A stretch of 64,000 nucleotides of DNA from Stutzerimonas stutzeri (GCF_024448715.1 NZ_JAMOHZ010000002.1:372001-436000), one strand, 5' to 3'. Shown: positions 8,297 to 17,405, numbered from the stretch's first letter. The notes: generated by a model from the letters alone, not told the origin. A program made the numbers and translations.

Positions 8297-10942
8297 ATGC
8301 AAGATCTCGATCCCGTCGAAACCCAGGAATGGCTGGACGCCCTCGAGTCAGTACTCGACCGTGAAGGTGAAGACCGCGCCCACTATCTGATGACCCGGAT
8401 GGGGGAACTGGCCACCCGTAGCGGCACGCCACTTCCTTACGGCATCACCACGCCGTACCGCAACACCATTCCTGTCACCCGCGAAGCCAAGATGCCCGGC
8501 GATCTGTTCATGGAGCGCCGCATTCGCTCTCTGGTCCGCTGGAACGCGCTGGCGATGGTGATGCGCGCGAACATGAAGGACCCGGATCTAGGTGGACACA
8601 TCTCCACCTTCGCCTCCAGCGCGACGCTATACGACATAGGTTTCAACTACTTTTTCCAGGCACCTACCGAGGAGCACGGCGGCGACCTGATCTACTATCA
8701 GGGACACGCCTCGCCGGGCATCTACTCGCGCGCCTTCCTTGAAGGTCGCCTGACCGAAGACCAGATGCTCAACTTCCGCCAAGAAGTCGATGGCCAGGGA
8801 CTCTCGAGCTACCCGCACCCGCACCTGATGCCGGACTTCTGGCAGTTCCCGACCGTTTCCATGGGCCTGGGCCCGATCACCGCGATCTACCAGGCACGCT
8901 TCATGAAGTACCTGGAAAACCGCGGCTTCATCCCCAAAGGCAAGCAGCGCGTCTGGTGCTTCATCGGCGACGGCGAGTGCGACGAGCCGGAAACCCTCGG
9001 CGCCATCTCGCTCGCCGGTCGCGAGAATCTCGACAACCTGGTCTTCGTCATCAACTGCAACCTGCAGCGTCTGGACGGCCCGGTTCGCGGCAATAGCAAG
9101 ATCATCCAAGAACTGGAAGGCGTGTTCAAAGGCGCCAACTGGAATGTCAACAAGGTCATCTGGGGCCGTATGTGGGACCCGCTGTTCGCAGTCGACGATG
9201 ACGGCCGCATGCAGCGCCGCATGGATGAGGCGATCGACGGCGAATACCAGAACTACAAGGCCAAAGACGGCGCCTACGTGCGCAAGCACTTCTTTGGTGC
9301 CGATCCTGAGCTGCTCAAGCGCGTCGAGAAGCTATCCGACGAGGAAGTCTGGAAGCTCAACCGCGGCGGCCACGACCCGTACAAGGTTTATGCGGCCTAT
9401 CACCAGGCGGTCAATCACAAGGGCCAGCCGACGGTCATCCTTGCCAAGACCATCAAGGGCTACGGCACCGGTGCCGGTGAGGCGAAGAACATCGCTCACA
9501 ACACCAAGAAAGTCGATATCGACAGCCTGAAGAAATTCCGCGATCGCTTCGATATCCCGGTCAACGATTCGCAGCTCGAAGAGCTGCCGTTCTACCGTCC
9601 GGCCGAAGACAGCGCGGAAATGAAGTACCTGCGCAAATGCCGTGAAAAGCTCGGTGGCTCGCTGCCACAGCGCCGGCCGAAGAGCTTCAGCATCCCGACA
9701 CCGCCGCTGGAAACACTCAAAGCCGTACTCGACGGCTCCGGCGATCGCGAGATTTCCACCACCATGGCCTTCGGCCGGATCCTTTCGCAACTGGTTAAGG
9801 ACAAGGACCTGGGCAAGCGCATCGTGCCGATCCTTGCCGACGAAGCGCGTACTTTCGGTATGGAAGGCATGTTCCGCCAGTTGGGTATCTACTCCCCGGT
9901 GGGGCAGCTGTACGAGCCGGTAGACCGCGACCAGGTGATGTACTACCGCGAAGAGAAGGACGGCCAGATTCTGCAGGAAGGCCTTAACGAGGCCGGCGCA
10001 TTCTCCTCCTTCATGGCCGCGGGTACCGCCTATAGCAACTACAACCAGCCGATGCTGCCGGTCTACATCTTCTATTCGATGTTCGGCTTCCAGCGCATTG
10101 GTGACCTGGCCTGGGCCGCTGGCGATGCCCAGACTCGCGGTTTCCTGCTGGGCGGCACCGCCGGACGCACCACGCTGAACGGTGAAGGCCTGCAGCACGA
10201 GGACGGTCACAGCCACATCCTGGCCAGCACCATCCCCAACTGCCGCAGCTATGACCCCACCTACGGCTACGAGCTGGCGGTGATCATGCATCACGGCATG
10301 CACGAGATGATGGAGCAGCAGAAGAACGTCTACTACTACATCACCGTGATGAACGAGAACTACCAGCAGCCAGCGATGCCGCAGGGCGTTGAGGATGGCA
10401 TCATCAAAGGCATGTATCTGCTCGAAGAAGCCAAGGGCGACTTCAAGCACCGTGTGCAGCTGTTGGGCTCCGGCACCATCCTGCGCGAAGTACGTGCCGC
10501 AGTGGAGATTCTCGCCAAGATGGGCGTGGGCGCCGACGTCTGGAGCGTCACCAGCTTCAACGAGCTGCGCCGCGATGGCCTGGCGGTAGACCACTGGAAC
10601 CGCTTGCATCCGACCGAGGAGCCACGCAAGAGCTACGTCGAGCAGTGCCTGGCAGGCAGCGAAGGTCCTGTCATTGCTTCCACTGACTACATGAAGCTGT
10701 TCGCCGATCAGATCCGTCAGTGGGTGCCGTCCCGTGAGTATCAGGTACTGGGCACCGACGGCTTCGGCCGCAGCGACTCGCGCGCCAAGCTGCGTGACTT
10801 CTTCGAAGTCGACCGTCGCTGGGTCGCCGTCGCCGCGCTGCAGGCACTCGCCGATCGCGGCGCCATCGAACGCAAAGTCGTGGCCAAGGCCATCACCGAG
10901 TTCGGTATCGACCCCGAGAAGCGCAATCCGCTGGATTGCTGA
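8297..10942 (+). CDS. aceE: Pyruvate dehydrogenase E1 component (homodimeric type)
   Basis: Thiamine-diphosphate enzyme that decarboxylates pyruvate and reductively acetylates the lipoyl groups of AceF. The 881 residues match the single-chain E1 of gammaproteobacteria. The ThDP/Mg site is the GDGECDEPE segment near residue 224, continuing to NCNLQRLDGPVRGN. The transketolase-like pyrimidine domain follows around 490-700 (DEARTFGMEGMFRQ), then the C-terminal domain. The ATG is preceded by GGAG at 5 nt. aceF follows after 27 nt, forming an operon, and the upstream gap carries twin palindromes. Confidence 0.97.
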   Translation: MQDLDPVETQEWLDALESVLDREGEDRAHYLMTRMGELATRSGTPLPYGITTPYRNTIPVTREAKMPGDLFMERRIRSLVRWNALAMVMRANMKDPDLGGHISTFASSATLYDIGFNYFFQAPTEEHGGDLIYYQGHASPGIYSRAFLEGRLTEDQMLNFRQEVDGQGLSSYPHPHLMPDFWQFPTVSMGLGPITAIYQARFMKYLENRGFIPKGKQRVWCFIGDGECDEPETLGAISLAGRENLDNLVFVINCNLQRLDGPVRGNSKIIQELEGVFKGANWNVNKVIWGRMWDPLFAVDDDGRMQRRMDEAIDGEYQNYKAKDGAYVRKHFFGADPELLKRVEKLSDEEVWKLNRGGHDPYKVYAAYHQAVNHKGQPTVILAKTIKGYGTGAGEAKNIAHNTKKVDIDSLKKFRDRFDIPVNDSQLEELPFYRPAEDSAEMKYLRKCREKLGGSLPQRRPKSFSIPTPPLETLKAVLDGSGDREISTTMAFGRILSQLVKDKDLGKRIVPILADEARTFGMEGMFRQLGIYSPVGQLYEPVDRDQVMYYREEKDGQILQEGLNEAGAFSSFMAAGTAYSNYNQPMLPVYIFYSMFGFQRIGDLAWAAGDAQTRGFLLGGTAGRTTLNGEGLQHEDGHSHILASTIPNCRSYDPTYGYELAVIMHHGMHEMMEQQKNVYYYITVMNENYQQPAMPQGVEDGIIKGMYLLEEAKGDFKHRVQLLGSGTILREVRAAVEILAKMGVGADVWSVTSFNELRRDGLAVDHWNRLHPTEEPRKSYVEQCLAGSEGPVIASTDYMKLFADQIRQWVPSREYQVLGTDGFGRSDSRAKLRDFFEVDRRWVAVAALQALADRGAIERKVVAKAITEFGIDPEKRNPLDC

Positions 10943-10969
10943 TGCTGCGTGCGCACAGGAGAACCTATT

Positions 10970-12970
10970 GTGAGTGAAACCATACGCGTACCCGACATCG
11001 GCAGCGGTGAGGGTGAAGTAATCGAGTTGTTCGTCAAGGTCGGTGACCGTATCGAAGCCGACCAGAGCATCCTGACGCTCGAGTCCGACAAGGCCAGCAT
11101 GGAAATCCCTGCGCCCAAGGCGGGCGTGGTGAAGAGCCTGAAGGTCAAGCTCGGCGACCGCCTGAAAGAAGGCGACGAATTGCTCGAGTTGGAAAGCGAA
11201 GACGGACAAAGCAGCGAGGCGCCGGCGCAAGCCGCCGCCGAGCCGGCCGGCGCGAGCAGTGGCGGCCCCGCCGATGAAGCTGAAGCACCGACCCCTCCGG
11301 GCGATGAAAATCCTTCGGCTTCGGCCGATGAAGGCGAATCGCAAGAGATCAAGGTTCCGGATATCGGTTCTTCCGGTAAAGCCAGCGTCATCGAGATCTC
11401 GGTCAAGGCCGGCGATACCATCGAAGCGGAGCAACCATTGATTACGCTCGAGTCCGACAAGGCCAGCATGGAGATTCCGTCTCCCGCGGCTGGCGTAGTC
11501 GAGAGCATCTCGGTCAAAGTGGGCGACGAACTCGGTACCGGCGATCTGATCCTGATTCTCAAGGGCGCGGCAAGCAAGCCGGCAGCGGCCAACAGCGCAC
11601 CGGCAAGCCAGGCGCAGAGCGCCTCCGAGGAAAAGCTGACCGAGCAGGCGGCTGAAGAACCCGTTGGCGACTCTGTGGAAGAAGTTCGCATCCCGGATAT
11701 CGGCTCCAGCGGCAGCGCCAACGTCATCGAGGTGATGGTCAAGGCTGGCGACACCGTAGAAGCGGATCAGTCGCTGATTACCCTCGAGTCCGACAAGGCC
11801 AGCATGGAGATTCCTGCGCCGAAGGCTGGTGTCGTGGAATCTCTCTCGATCAAGGTGGGCGACGAAGCCAAAACCGGCGACCTGATCCTGACGCTGAAGG
11901 TGAAAGGCGCGGCCCCGGCAAAGAAAGCCGAGGCAAAGCATCAGGAAGCCGCACCGCAGCAGCAAGCGGTCGCGCCGAACAAGCAGGGCGTACCAGAAGC
12001 CAAGGCGGCCGCCACTCCAGCTCCGGCAGTGAGTGGTCCAAGCAAGGCTGGCTCCAAGGTACACGCCGGCCCGGCGGTACGCATGACTGCACGCGAGTTC
12101 GGTGTCGAACTGGCTGATGTTCAAGGCACCGGCCCGAAGGGGCGCATCCTCAAAGAAGATGTCCAGGCCTACGTCAAGAGCATGATGAACAAAGCCAAGC
12201 AATCGCCGGCTGCGGCGGGTGCTACCGGCGGCGCGGGCATCCCATCGATCCCGGAGGTGGACTTCAGCAAGTTTGGCGAAGTCGAGGAAGTCCCGATGAC
12301 TCGCCTGATGCAGGTCGGCGCCGCCAACCTGCATCGGAGCTGGCTGAATGTTCCGCATGTCACCCAGTTTGACTCTTCCGACATCACTGAGCTGGAAGCT
12401 TTCCGCGTTTCGCAAAAGGCTGTCGCAGAGAAGGCCGGCGTCAAGCTGACCGTGCTGCCGCTATTGCTCAAGGCCTGTGCACACCTGCTCAAGGAACTGC
12501 CGGAGTTCAATGCCTCGCTGGCTCCGAGCGGCAAGGCGGTCATCCGCAAGAAATACGTGCACATCGGCTTTGCGGTGGATACGCCGGACGGCCTGCTGGT
12601 ACCGGTAATCAAGAACGTCGATCAGAAGAGCTTGTTGCAGCTTGCAGGCGAAGCGGCGGAGCTCGCCGAAAAGGCGCGCACCAAGAAGCTTTCGCCAGAT
12701 GCCATGCAGGGTGCCTGCTTCACCATCTCCAGCCTCGGTCACATTGGCGGTACTGGGTTCACGCCGATCGTCAATGCACCGGAAGTGGCGATTCTGGGTG
12801 TTTCCAAGGCAACCATGCAGCCGGTATGGGATGGCAAGGCCTTCCAGCCTCGCCTGATGCTGCCGCTGTCGCTGTCCTACGATCACCGCGTTATCAATGG
12901 CGCCGCGGCAGCGCGCTTCACCAAGCGTTTGTCTGAGCTGCTGGCAGATATCCGCACGATGCTGCTGTAG
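10970..12970 (+). CDS. aceF: Dihydrolipoamide acetyltransferase E2 with three lipoyl domains
   Basis: Core of the pyruvate dehydrogenase complex, transferring acetyl from lipoyl-lysine to CoA. A GTG start at 10970 preceded by AGGAG gives 666 residues beginning VSETIRVPDIG. Three lipoyl domains each carry ESDKASMEIP, with lipoylated lysines at about K41, K163 and K277. They are joined by Ala/Pro/Glu-rich linkers. A peripheral-subunit binding domain (about 363-400) and the acyltransferase domain with SYDHRVING near residue 637 follow. Three lipoyl domains resemble the E. coli and Azotobacter E2; I recall P. aeruginosa AceF as shorter with two. Confidence 0.96.
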   Translation: MSETIRVPDIGSGEGEVIELFVKVGDRIEADQSILTLESDKASMEIPAPKAGVVKSLKVKLGDRLKEGDELLELESEDGQSSEAPAQAAAEPAGASSGGPADEAEAPTPPGDENPSASADEGESQEIKVPDIGSSGKASVIEISVKAGDTIEAEQPLITLESDKASMEIPSPAAGVVESISVKVGDELGTGDLILILKGAASKPAAANSAPASQAQSASEEKLTEQAAEEPVGDSVEEVRIPDIGSSGSANVIEVMVKAGDTVEADQSLITLESDKASMEIPAPKAGVVESLSIKVGDEAKTGDLILTLKVKGAAPAKKAEAKHQEAAPQQQAVAPNKQGVPEAKAAATPAPAVSGPSKAGSKVHAGPAVRMTAREFGVELADVQGTGPKGRILKEDVQAYVKSMMNKAKQSPAAAGATGGAGIPSIPEVDFSKFGEVEEVPMTRLMQVGAANLHRSWLNVPHVTQFDSSDITELEAFRVSQKAVAEKAGVKLTVLPLLLKACAHLLKELPEFNASLAPSGKAVIRKKYVHIGFAVDTPDGLLVPVIKNVDQKSLLQLAGEAAELAEKARTKKLSPDAMQGACFTISSLGHIGGTGFTPIVNAPEVAILGVSKATMQPVWDGKAFQPRLMLPLSLSYDHRVINGAAAARFTKRLSELLADIRTMLL

Positions 12971-12979
12971 TTTGATGCT

Positions 12980-13009
12980 AAATAGCCCTGCCATCCGGCA
13001 GGGCTATTT
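12980..13009 (+). terminator. Rho-independent-type terminator after aceEF
   Basis: A perfect 13-bp stem, AAATAGCCCTGCC / GGCAGGGCTATTT, with a four-base loop (ATCC) starts 10 nt after the aceF stop. The A/T ends make it potentially bidirectional, though the U-run is only three bases. Confidence 0.85.
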
Positions 13010-13011
13010 AC

Positions 13012-13079
13012 CTCAAGCCTCAAGCCTCAAGCCTCAAGCCTCAAGCCTCAAGCCTCAAGCCTCAAGCCTCAAGCCTCAA
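13012..13079. repeat. Tandem (CTCAAGC) heptamer array, about 9.7 copies
   Basis: Nine identical, uninterrupted copies of the 7-mer CTCAAGC run from 13012 to 13074, followed by a partial copy CTCAA. The array lies between the aceEF terminator and the convergent gene at 13119. The unit length of 7 and perfect identity suggest slippage-driven copy-number change. Degenerate relatives occur at 4035-4062. Confidence 0.95.
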
Positions 13080-13093
13080 AGCTTGGGGCTTTT
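13071..13093 (+). terminator. Possible second terminator formed at the array edge
   Basis: The last repeat unit and the flank can pair as AAGCC-T-CAA / TTG-G-GGCTT around an AGC loop, followed by TTTT on the plus strand. It would back up the aceEF terminator. One wobble pair interrupts the stem. Confidence 0.45.
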
Positions 13094-13118
13094 CGCTTTA
13101 TTTGCAGATGAGACCTGC

Positions 13119-13646
13119 CTACCCTTTCTGCAGATTTCTAAACAGGAACGACAACGCTTTTGCCAGCGCTTCGGCGCCTTCGGGATCGCGCAGAATAGTT
13201 AACCAGGGATCACCGTCTGTCGGGCTGGTGAAGACGCAGACGACGCCATCAGACGGACATTGATACTGAAGATAGGGATCCATACCGAAAACCGAAAGAC
13301 TGCGGTTGCGCACGGCGATATTGCCGTGCGCGTCGCGCCGTTCTTCGCGGATACGCAGTTCGCCGGGCGCACCCACGCTCAGGCGATAATCGAGATCCTG
13401 CGGATTGGCCTGACCGACCTGGTAGGCCGCTCGCAGCCCATAGGATTCAAGCAGAGCGTTACTGTGGGCAAGCAGGGCTTTTCGCTCATCCGAGGTAAGA
13501 TAAAGCGCCTTGAGTTCGGCCAGATATCTCGCCGGTTCGTCGGAGCCCAAGGTGTTCGATTCATCAGCTTGCAGCGGCAAGCTGGCAATTAGAAAAACCG
13601 AGATCAACAGTAACTTCGAAAGCCGACTTGTCAGTCCCTGCTGCAT
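13119..13646 (-). CDS. Hypothetical secreted or periplasmic protein, 175 residues
   Basis: I do not recognise a family. Residues 1-27 form a signal peptide: basic start (LTSRLSK), hydrophobic core LLLISVFLIASLPL, cleavage likely after LQA. The mature part is soluble, with an Ala/Leu-rich helical region (about 38-75), then beta-prone segments containing two cysteines in YQCPSDGVVCVF (about 132-143), spaced for a disulfide. AAGGGTG precedes the ATG. It is convergent to aceF and divergent from dipA. P. aeruginosa, as I recall it, has no gene here, so this may be lineage-specific. Confidence 0.7.
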   Translation of the reverse strand: MQQGLTSRLSKLLLISVFLIASLPLQADESNTLGSDEPARYLAELKALYLTSDERKALLAHSNALLESYGLRAAYQVGQANPQDLDYRLSVGAPGELRIREERRDAHGNIAVRNRSLSVFGMDPYLQYQCPSDGVVCVFTSPTDGDPWLTILRDPEGAEALAKALSFLFRNLQKG

Positions 13647-13680
13647 GATGCACCCTTGCCATGATTAATATTATTTAGCC

Positions 13681-13725
13681 ATCGCTTCGCCATCAAAGGC
13701 GCCTAAACTGGGCTAACGAAGCGAT
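13681..13725. promoter_or_regulatory. 9-bp inverted repeat in front of dipA
   Basis: ATCGCTTCG (13681-13689) is matched by CGAAGCGAT (13717-13725) across a 27-bp spacer in the 109-bp divergent gap between the secreted protein gene and dipA. The even spacing of two half-sites suggests an operator; a leader hairpin is the alternative. No regulator is evident nearby. Confidence 0.4.
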
Positions 13726-13755
13726 TCACGCAGCATACTGGAAGCAAACCGCTCG

Positions 13756-16431
13756 ATGAAAATACATACCGATGCCGCCAGCCGTTTGGCGACCGAGGTT
13801 GTGACGCAGTTGCCAGTGCCTTCAAGGCTCGGGATGCTGCGTTTCGAGCGTTTGAATGAGTCCAGCTGGGCATTGCTTTACCTGGACCCCGTTTGTGAAC
13901 GATACCTGGGCCAACCGGCTCATGAGCTCTGCTCGTTGATCGATTCGCCCTATGCCAGCTTGATGGAACCGCAGGTGCGCCTGCAGATGCACGATGTCAT
14001 TCAGGCGCAACTGGCCATTCAGGGTCATTATTCTGTCCGTTATTGCCTGCACGCGATCGATGGCCCGCTGGATTTGCTGGAGATTGGGGAAACGTGTCAG
14101 CAGTATGGGCGAGAATTGGTCCGCGGCTACCTGGTCGTCGAGCCGTATTCGATTGGAACAACCGCGGCACCGGAATTACCGGACTCAATGCTCAAGCCGT
14201 CAGCGGATTTATATCAGCAAGCCCAAGACGTACATCTCGAACACTTGATTCGTTCACGAGCTCAGCAGAGCTTGATCGTACGCCTAGCCAGGCACCGCTA
14301 CAGCTCGGCCAACCCCCAGCTTGAAGCAGCCAAGCTGATCACCCAGGCCGCCAGCGAAGCCTACGGAATTTCACGAGCCGCTATCTGGCACCTGAACGGC
14401 AACCAGCTGGAAGCCGTTGCTGCGTACCGGCGCGACAACGATAGCCACGAATACCCGTCGGCATTGGACATATCGACCTGCCCCCGTTACATGGACGCGC
14501 TGCACAGCGGCCGTGCCATTGACGCGTCGAACGTTCTGGAAGACCCACGCACCCAAGAGCTAGCCGATAGTTTCTTCAAGCCGCGCGGAATCACCTCGAT
14601 CCTGGATGCGACCATTCGCGTCGGCGGTGAGGTAATCGGCGTACTCTGTCTGGAGCATTCCGGTTGCGCACGTACTTGGCATGTCGACGAAGTGGCATTC
14701 GTGGGCGAACTCGCCGACCAGTACGCGCAGGTGTTGGCCAACCAGCAGAGACTCAGCGCCACACATACGTTGCACCTGTTCCAGCGTGCGGTCGAGCAGA
14801 GCGCGAGCGCCTTCATTCTGGTCGACAGGAACGGCGTGGTCGATTACGTCAACCCGAGCTTCACCGCCATCACTCAGTATTCCGCCGACGAAGTACGTGG
14901 GCGTCGCCTCACCGAATTGACGACGCTGGAGAATCTCAGCGACCTTCTTTTCGATACGTCATCCAACCTGGCGCAGAACAACAGCTGGCAGGGCGAGTTT
15001 CGTAGTCGGCGCAAGAACATGGAGCCGTACTGGGGACAGCTGTCGATATCCAAGGTGTTCGGCGAAAACGGTGAGCTAACGCATTACATCGGCATTTACG
15101 AAGACGTAACGCACAGCAAGCTGGCGCAGCAGCATATCGAGCGCCTTGCCTACACGGACAACCTGACCAACCTCGGCAATCGCCCGTTCTTCATCCGCAG
15201 CATCGAAGAGCGTTTCGCCCACAACAAGGATCCGCAGCTGTGCCTGTTGCTGGTTGATATTGATAATTTCAAGCGCATCAACGACAGCCTGGGTCATCAG
15301 ACCGGCGACAAGTTGCTGACCAGCCTCGCACGACGTCTGCGTAACAGTTTGAACCGTGACAGCGTATTGGCCCGCTTCGCCAGTAATGAATTCGCCCTGC
15401 TGCTTGATGACATGGACCTCGAAGAAGGCCTGCGTTTGGCGAATCAGGTGCTGCGCATCCTCGACAAACCGCTGTTCGTCGACAAGCAGCTGATCAGCGT
15501 AAGCGGGTCCCTGGGCTTGGCCTGCGCACCACTGCACGGCCGCGACCCGGAGACGCTGATGAAGCACGCCGGCCAGGCGCTGCACAAAGCCAAGGCCAAC
15601 GGCAAGAATCAGGTCCAGGTCTTCACCGAAGCGCTGCACGCCGAGGCCAACTACAAGCTGTTCGTGGAGAACAACCTGCGCCGTGCGCTGGTGCAGAACG
15701 AGCTCGAAGTGTTCTATCAGCCAAAGCTCTGCCTGCGCACCGGCCGATTGCAGGGGCTAGAGGCACTCCTGCGTTGGAATCATCCGGAAAAGGGCATGAT
15801 CTGCCCGGACCAGTTCATCAGCGTTGCCGAAGAAACCGGATTAATCATTCCTATCGGTAAGTGGGTTGCACGTGAGGCCTGCCGGATGGGCATGCAGCTT
15901 GCTGCACTAGGCATCGGCACACCGCAAATGGCAATAAACCTGTCGCCCAAGCAGTTTTCCGATCCGGACCTCGTCGGCTCCATCGCCGCGATTCTTTTCG
16001 AAGAGCGGTTGCCATCAGGCTTTCTGGAATTGGAGCTGACTGAGAGCCTGCTGCTCGATGCGACCGAGGAGACGCGTCAACAGCTGATCGGCCTCAAGGC
16101 GCTCGGTGTGACGCTGGCGATGGACGATTTCGGCACTGGCTATTCGTCGCTGAGTTATCTGAAGAAATTCCCCATCGACGTGATCAAGATCGACCGGAGC
16201 TTCATCAAGGACATTCCGGGCAACCAAGACGATATCGAAATCACCTCGGCCGTTATCGCCATGGCTCGCAACCTCCGCCTGAAGGTTGTAGCAGAAGGCA
16301 TCGAAACAACCGAGCAACTGACCTTTCTGCGTCATCAGCGCTGCGATATCGGCCAGGGCTATCTGTTCGACAAGCCCATCCCCAGCAACCTGCTGGTCAA
16401 TTCGCTCCGACGTTACCCGCACTGGAGCTGA
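13756..16431 (+). CDS. dipA: Cyclic-di-GMP phosphodiesterase DipA (PAS/GAF-GGDEF-EAL)
   Basis: Hydrolyses c-di-GMP; the P. aeruginosa counterpart (PA5017) promotes biofilm dispersal and swarming. The 891 residues contain an N-terminal PAS-like region, a GAF domain (about 185-325), a PAS domain (about 340-455), a GGDEF domain from about 465 and an EAL domain (about 640-885). The GGDEF signature is degenerate, ASNEF near residue 543, so cyclase activity is unlikely. The EAL domain keeps EALLRW, DDFGTGYSSLSYLKK and the downstream metal ligands. Its position after aceEF and before msrA matches P. aeruginosa. Confidence 0.92.
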   Translation: MKIHTDAASRLATEVVTQLPVPSRLGMLRFERLNESSWALLYLDPVCERYLGQPAHELCSLIDSPYASLMEPQVRLQMHDVIQAQLAIQGHYSVRYCLHAIDGPLDLLEIGETCQQYGRELVRGYLVVEPYSIGTTAAPELPDSMLKPSADLYQQAQDVHLEHLIRSRAQQSLIVRLARHRYSSANPQLEAAKLITQAASEAYGISRAAIWHLNGNQLEAVAAYRRDNDSHEYPSALDISTCPRYMDALHSGRAIDASNVLEDPRTQELADSFFKPRGITSILDATIRVGGEVIGVLCLEHSGCARTWHVDEVAFVGELADQYAQVLANQQRLSATHTLHLFQRAVEQSASAFILVDRNGVVDYVNPSFTAITQYSADEVRGRRLTELTTLENLSDLLFDTSSNLAQNNSWQGEFRSRRKNMEPYWGQLSISKVFGENGELTHYIGIYEDVTHSKLAQQHIERLAYTDNLTNLGNRPFFIRSIEERFAHNKDPQLCLLLVDIDNFKRINDSLGHQTGDKLLTSLARRLRNSLNRDSVLARFASNEFALLLDDMDLEEGLRLANQVLRILDKPLFVDKQLISVSGSLGLACAPLHGRDPETLMKHAGQALHKAKANGKNQVQVFTEALHAEANYKLFVENNLRRALVQNELEVFYQPKLCLRTGRLQGLEALLRWNHPEKGMICPDQFISVAEETGLIIPIGKWVAREACRMGMQLAALGIGTPQMAINLSPKQFSDPDLVGSIAAILFEERLPSGFLELELTESLLLDATEETRQQLIGLKALGVTLAMDDFGTGYSSLSYLKKFPIDVIKIDRSFIKDIPGNQDDIEITSAVIAMARNLRLKVVAEGIETTEQLTFLRHQRCDIGQGYLFDKPIPSNLLVNSLRRYPHWS

Positions 16432-16532
16432 TCCTTTCGTCAGCCCACCGCTTACGCAAAGGCGCTTTGGTTTTGCCTCTTGGTAGCCTAGGCTTCCAGT
16501 AGCCCTTACGACTATCAGGCTCGAGGACCATC

Positions 16533-17180
16533 ATGACCCTGCGCTCGCAAATTCTCGTTCACAAACAGGCTCTTCCCGATGCGGGCCAAGCCCTGCCCGG
16601 TCGCGCCGCGGCGGTACCTGTTCCGGCGGCCCACTTCGTCAATGGCAATCCCCTGCAACCACCGTTCCCTGCTCATCTGCAGCAGGCGCTGTTCGCCATG
16701 GGGTGTTTCTGGGGAGCGGAGCGGCGTTTCTGGGAGCAGCCTGGCGTCTGGACAACAGCAGTGGGCTACGCCGGAGGCCACACACCGAATCCCACCTATG
16801 AAGAAGTCTGCTCTGGCCTTACCGGACATACCGAAGCGGTACTGGTTGTGTTCGATCCGCAGGGAATAACTTATGACGGGCTGCTGAAGCTGTTCTGGGA
16901 GGCGCACAACCCGACCCAAGGCATGCGTCAGGGCAACGATATCGGTACCCAGTACCGCTCGGCGATCTATTGCTTCGATGCTGCTCAGCTAGATCAGGCG
17001 CGAGCGAGCGAAGAGCGCTTCCAGGCAGAACTGGAAAGACAGGGATTCGGCAACATTACGACGGAAATCGCCGAGGCGCCGTTGTTCTATTATGCCGAGA
17101 CCTACCATCAGCAGTACTTGGCGAAGAATCCCGGCGGTTATTGCGGGCTTGGCGGCACTGGTGTGTGCATGCCGGCCTGA
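16533..17180 (+). CDS. msrA: Peptide methionine-(S)-sulfoxide reductase
   Basis: Repairs oxidised methionine (S-sulfoxide) in proteins. The 215-residue protein has the catalytic motif GCFWGAE with nucleophilic Cys58, then [18 protein letters not shown] and HTEAV, and a C-terminal Cys-containing segment [14 protein letters not shown] providing resolving cysteines. Length and N-terminal extension fit the proteobacterial long form. It follows dipA by about 100 bp on the same strand. Confidence 0.96.
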   Translation: MTLRSQILVHKQALPDAGQALPGRAAAVPVPAAHFVNGNPLQPPFPAHLQQALFAMGCFWGAERRFWEQPGVWTTAVGYAGGHTPNPTYEEVCSGLTGHTEAVLVVFDPQGITYDGLLKLFWEAHNPTQGMRQGNDIGTQYRSAIYCFDAAQLDQARASEERFQAELERQGFGNITTEIAEAPLFYYAETYHQQYLAKNPGGYCGLGGTGVCMPA

Positions 17181-17253
17181 CGATCGCTCATGAGCGCGCG
17201 ATGAGCGACGCAGCACAAAGGAACATCAATCCACGAACCATGGTTTGGGCAAT

Positions 17254-17278
17254 AAAAAGAAACCCCGCCGAAGCGGGG
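17254..17278 (-). terminator. Terminator of the Rsm-type RNA
   Basis: On the minus strand CCCCGC-TTCG-GCGGGG (17278-17263) is followed by TTTCTTTTT. A UUCG tetraloop with a GC stem and U-tract is a textbook intrinsic terminator. It could also catch read-through from the acyl-CoA dehydrogenase gene at 17584. Confidence 0.9.
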
Positions 17279-17370
17279 CCTTTGCAGACTGAATCCTGAC
17301 ATCCGTGACCTGCGCCATCCTGGCGTCGTTCCTCTACGCTTCCGTATTCTTGTGTGCGCTTCCATACGCG
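17254..17370 (-). ncRNA. rsmY: GacA-controlled Rsm-type small RNA (RsmY/Z/X family)
   Basis: The 403-bp gap between msrA and the acyl-CoA dehydrogenase gene holds no protein gene. Its minus strand would give a transcript of about 117 nt ending in a canonical terminator. Six GGA motifs occur in about 70 nt (tcc on the plus strand at 17361, 17341, 17330, 17318, 17302, 17294), in contexts AUGGAA, ACGGAA, GAGGAA, CAGGAU, ACGGAU, CAGGAU. The first sits in a hexaloop closed by GCGU/GCGC and the fourth in a loop closed by CGCC/GGCG. Such RNAs sequester the translational repressor RsmA/CsrA. With the perfect GacA site upstream, family assignment is strong; choosing rsmY over rsmZ/X rests on my memory that rsmY lies beside acyl-CoA dehydrogenase genes in P. 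putida. Confidence 0.85.
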
Positions 17371-17376
17371 GCGTCT

Positions 17377-17405
17377 GTAATGCGAAAGACTACCGAGCGG
17401 TCGAA
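17377..17405 (-). promoter_or_regulatory. Predicted sigma70 promoter of the Rsm-type RNA
   Basis: Minus-strand TTCGAC (17405-17400) and CATTAC (17382-17377) are separated by 17 bp, placing the start near 17370. The hexamers are weak matches, as expected for a promoter that depends on an activator. Confidence 0.45.

Noticed and set aside
8020..8298. N-terminal extension of glnE by 93 residues
   Set aside because: The extension is Arg/Ser/Phe-rich, runs through the palindromic operators and overlaps the aceE start; the ATG at 8019 has a good Shine-Dalgarno and gives the family length.
9332..12415. A 1027-codon open frame on the minus strand opposite aceE and aceF
   Set aside because: It is the antisense shadow of strongly biased, GC-rich genes; its internal repeats mirror the three lipoyl domains, and it has no family resemblance or ribosome-binding site.
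13012..13079. CRISPR array
   Set aside because: The unit is only 7 bp with no spacers and there are no cas genes; it is a simple tandem repeat.
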